NCBI RefSeq assembly: GCF_013186535.1
Contig: NZ_JABMCZ010000002.1
Location: 1,364,001-1,428,000 of the forward strand
Length of the DNA: 64,000 bases
Direction of reading: 5' to 3'
Origin: Nocardia terpenica
GTDB lineage: Bacteria; Actinomycetota; Actinomycetes; Mycobacteriales; Mycobacteriaceae
In this document: in pieces, positions 61,837-64,000 of the stretch
Numbering within the stretch: the stretch's first letter is position 1
Layout: each line of letters starts with the position of its first letter
Program-made: the position numbers and the translations under genes
The notes under the pieces: model-generated
Seen by the model: the letters and a program-made list of their open reading frames with translations, nothing else
What the model was told of the DNA's origin: nothing
The model's database searches: none

Positions 61837-63081
61837 TCAGAATTGGGTGAGCGCGCGAGCGGTCACTGTGAGGCCGGCGGCGGCGAGGGTGCGGGCCGCG
61901 CCCGGTCCGCTCACCTGCTCGGCTCCAGCAGCGATGCGACGGAAATTGGCCGCGTGCCAAGCCAATTGCAGATACGAGTTGATCGGGTCGGCTCCCGGCA
62001 GTGGAATGCGCGGCGCGATCGGCAGCGCCTGCGGTTCGCGCTCGCCCGCCAGCAGCCCGGCCGCGATATCGGGTCGAATCGCGAACGGGCGGCCCAATCC
62101 GATCAGGTCGACCGCGCCGGTGCCGAGCACCTCGTTCATGAACTCGCGGGTACGGATGCCGCCGGTGAGCATGAGCGGCACCCTCGGCCGCGCCCGCAGC
62201 GCCTCGGCATACCGCAGGAAGTACGCCTCCCGCTCGCGGGTGCTGTCGGACATGACGCCGGTCATCGCCGGGGCCTCGTAGTTGCCGCCGGAGATCTCCA
62301 GCAGATCGATACCGGCTGCTTCCAGCGCGAGCGCGACATCCAGGGATTCGTCTTCCTCGAATCCCCCGCGCTGGAAGTCGGCCGAGTTGAGCTTCACCGA
62401 CAGAATCGCGGTGGGACCGATGGTCTTTCGCACATCAGCGACAATCTCCAGCAGCAGGCGGCGACGATTCTCGGCGTTGCCGCCGTATCGGTCGTCGCGC
62501 TGATTAGCGATCGGCGAGAGGAATTGTGAAAGCATATACCCGTGCGCCGCATGCACCTGCACACCGGAAAACCCTGCGGTGACAGCGAGTTCGGCGGTGC
62601 GAACGAAACGCCGCCGGAGCTCGGCGATCTTGTCGCTCGACAACGCCCGCGGCTTGCGCAGATTGAATCCGACCGCCTGCGGGCGCAGCGCGGACGGTCC
62701 GACCGGACGCCGGTACAGCGGCCCCACGGCCACCCGTCCCGGATGGTTGATCTGCATGACCATCGCCGCACCTTCCCGCGCTCCGGCCCGCGCCCAGTTG
62801 CCGACCTGTTCCAGGTGCCGTTCGTCTTCGAGGGTGACGTTGCGGGGTTCGACGAAGGCGCGGCGGTCGATCATCACGTTGCCGGTGATCAGCAGACCCG
62901 CACCACCACGCCCCCAGGCACTGTAGAGTCGGGTCAAAGTTTGTGAGGGCGCGCCGGTGATATCGGCGAGCTGCTCACTCATCGCCGCCTTGGCGAGGCG
63001 GTTCGGCAGGACGACACCGCAGGGCAGCCGCAACGGACTGCCGACGGCGACCGTGCCGGGCGTATGGGTCTTAGGGGACAT
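61837..63081 (-). CDS. NADH:flavin oxidoreductase, Old Yellow Enzyme family
   Basis: A 414-residue FMN-dependent TIM-barrel enzyme. Motifs are LPNRLAKAAMSEQLAD (N-terminal FMN contact), MQINHPGR, the substrate-binding HAAHGYMLSQFLSP, the phosphate region DDRYGGNAENRRRLLLEI, and GGIRTREFMNEVLGTGAVDLIGLGRPFAI. It reduces activated carbon-carbon double bonds such as enones. Start taken at ATG 63081 (MSPKTHTPGTVAVGSPLRLP); the longer frame upstream crosses the neighbouring gene's end. It is the second gene of the operon, 35 nt after the monooxygenase. Confidence 0.92.
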   Translation of the reverse strand: MSPKTHTPGTVAVGSPLRLPCGVVLPNRLAKAAMSEQLADITGAPSQTLTRLYSAWGRGGAGLLITGNVMIDRRAFVEPRNVTLEDERHLEQVGNWARAGAREGAAMVMQINHPGRVAVGPLYRRPVGPSALRPQAVGFNLRKPRALSSDKIAELRRRFVRTAELAVTAGFSGVQVHAAHGYMLSQFLSPIANQRDDRYGGNAENRRRLLLEIVADVRKTIGPTAILSVKLNSADFQRGGFEEDESLDVALALEAAGIDLLEISGGNYEAPAMTGVMSDSTREREAYFLRYAEALRARPRVPLMLTGGIRTREFMNEVLGTGAVDLIGLGRPFAIRPDIAAGLLAGEREPQALPIAPRIPLPGADPINSYLQLAWHAANFRRIAAGAEQVSGPGAARTLAAAGLTVTARALTQF

Positions 63082-63116
63082 CGGCGAACTCCTGGTGTGT
63101 GACAGCGGGATTCGGA

Positions 63117-64000
63117 TCAAGCGGTAGTGCGTACGAGGCGCGGGCCCGACTGTGGCGCGGTGCGCGCCGCCGCCTCGGAGGTGACGGCGCCGTCCTCGGT
63201 CCGGATGTCCGGGTCCGCGGCGGGCCTGCGTGACAGCAGCGAACTCACTGTCATCAACCGGGACGCGGCCCGGACCAGCGTCCGGCCGCGCCGCACCTCC
63301 CAGCGCAATTCCGGTCCACCCGCGAGGATCCGCGCGGACGGCTTCGAGATACGCGCGTAGAGATCGCCCACCGGTACAGGCAGCCGCTGCTGCAGCAGCG
63401 CCGCCTCGGCGAGCAATCGGGAGCTGTTCATCAGCAGCATCCCCGCTCCCGAACGTGGCGCGACCAGACCGGCGAAATACAGGTTCGCCAATCCCGGGGC
63501 GAAAGTATGTGCAACCAACCGCGGCTGCCCCCGCTCCCACTCGAGCAAGCCTTCGCCCAGGAACGGGAACGTCGTCTTGAAACCGGTGGCCCACACGATC
63601 GTGTCGTACTCACCACTCGTGCCATCGGTGAAATGCACCGTGCGCCCGTCGAATCGGGCGATCTCCGGACGAACGGCGATCCGGCCGTGCTTGAGGAAAT
63701 ACGGCAGCTGCTGATTGACCACCAGATCCTGATCGAAGATCCGGTGCCGGGGCTTTTCCAGCCCGAAACTGCGGTAACTGCCCATGCCGACCGCGACGAT
63801 CGACCGGAATACGGCCTCCTGCAACAGCTTCGGCACCGGCAACGAGCCGAAATCGAACGCACCGCTCGGAATGCCGAGCACATACTTCGGGATGAACCAG
63901 TACGGGCGGCGCAACGACAGCTCCGAGGTGCCGAACGTGATCGCTGCCTCGACGGCCAGATCGCAGCCGGAGTTCCCCGCACCCACCACCAGCACTCGGG
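63117..64000 (-). CDS. flavin-containing monooxygenase, C-terminal part (cut by window edge)
   Basis: About 294 visible residues; the N-terminal FAD domain and the start codon lie outside the right edge. The visible part begins inside the NADPH-binding motif (VLVVGAGNSGCDLAVEAA), includes FIPKYVLGIPSGAFD and the FMO/BVMO ATG motif YDTIVWATGFKTTFPFL, and ends in a long basic tail. Such enzymes add one oxygen to N or S compounds or make esters or lactones from ketones. It is the first gene of the minus-strand operon as seen here. Its pairing with a hydrolase gene suggests a Baeyer-Villiger role (inference). Confidence 0.88.
   Translation of the reverse strand, partial: RVLVVGAGNSGCDLAVEAAITFGTSELSLRRPYWFIPKYVLGIPSGAFDFGSLPVPKLLQEAVFRSIVAVGMGSYRSFGLEKPRHRIFDQDLVVNQQLPYFLKHGRIAVRPEIARFDGRTVHFTDGTSGEYDTIVWATGFKTTFPFLGEGLLEWERGQPRLVAHTFAPGLANLYFAGLVAPRSGAGMLLMNSSRLLAEAALLQQRLPVPVGDLYARISKPSARILAGGPELRWEVRRGRTLVRAASRLMTVSSLLSRRPAADPDIRTEDGAVTSEAAARTAPQSGPRLVRTTA

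Overview
The window reads as a high-GC actinobacterial chromosome, most likely a Nocardia or close mycolic-acid-containing relative. The basis is family content: a DUF4328 zinc-ribbon protein, DUF6474, DUF5313, the two-domain LysX, a secreted AroQ-type chorismate mutase, a cutinase, and a TM0106-type RecB-like nuclease. No rRNA, intact tRNA, CRISPR array or integrase was found. Most genes are dense and GC-rich, with GTG starts and overlapping stop/start pairs.

Left part (1-15.9 kb): a DUF4328 fragment and a rhodanese; sodA with a leader hairpin and a strong terminator; a yybP-ykoY manganese riboswitch in front of a TMEM165/GDT1 exporter; TetR/SDR; DUF1361; htpG with a RecB-like nuclease gene; and a copper operon (membrane protein, YcnI, CopC, CopD) in which copC carries a 21-bp tandem array at its 5' end. 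SRPBCC, DUF5313 and RraA-like genes follow.

Middle (15.9-33 kb): an S4 protein, lysX (membrane lipid lysinylation fused to lysyl-tRNA synthetase), an MFS exporter, a phosphatase, a small secreted poly-histidine protein, a cutinase, gltBD (glutamate synthase), secreted chorismate mutase and DUF4407.

33-49 kb: a P450 divergent from an HTH protein and methyltransferase pair; an MFS pump divergent from a TetR gene with two near-identical operators; a MoxR/DUF58/DUF4129 cluster with RDD and SpoIIM genes; a secreted beta-propeller-like protein; a PhoU-like protein; and a P450 with degenerate motifs.

49.2-58.9 kb is an accessory island. Its core is a four-gene SMC-type cassette (TIGR02677/02678/02680/02679 families, Wadjet/JetABCD-like, predicted anti-plasmid defence). 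A YefM/Phd-VapC toxin-antitoxin pair follows, its start codon overlapping the last defence gene. Both ends carry a 77-bp imperfect direct repeat with a 27-nt identical core, each beside a strong hairpin, consistent with an integrated module.

59-64 kb is a five-gene minus-strand catabolic operon: flavin monooxygenase, old-yellow-enzyme, SDR, acetoacetate-decarboxylase-like and metallo-beta-lactamase-fold proteins. It could oxidise and hydrolyse a ketone or lactone-type substrate.

Across the window lies a dispersed element that I do not recognise: a short hairpin with arms like TCCCGGC and the loop CAAAAGCRY, followed always on the same side by a locus-specific tandem array of one arm. There are six copies, one of them inside copC.
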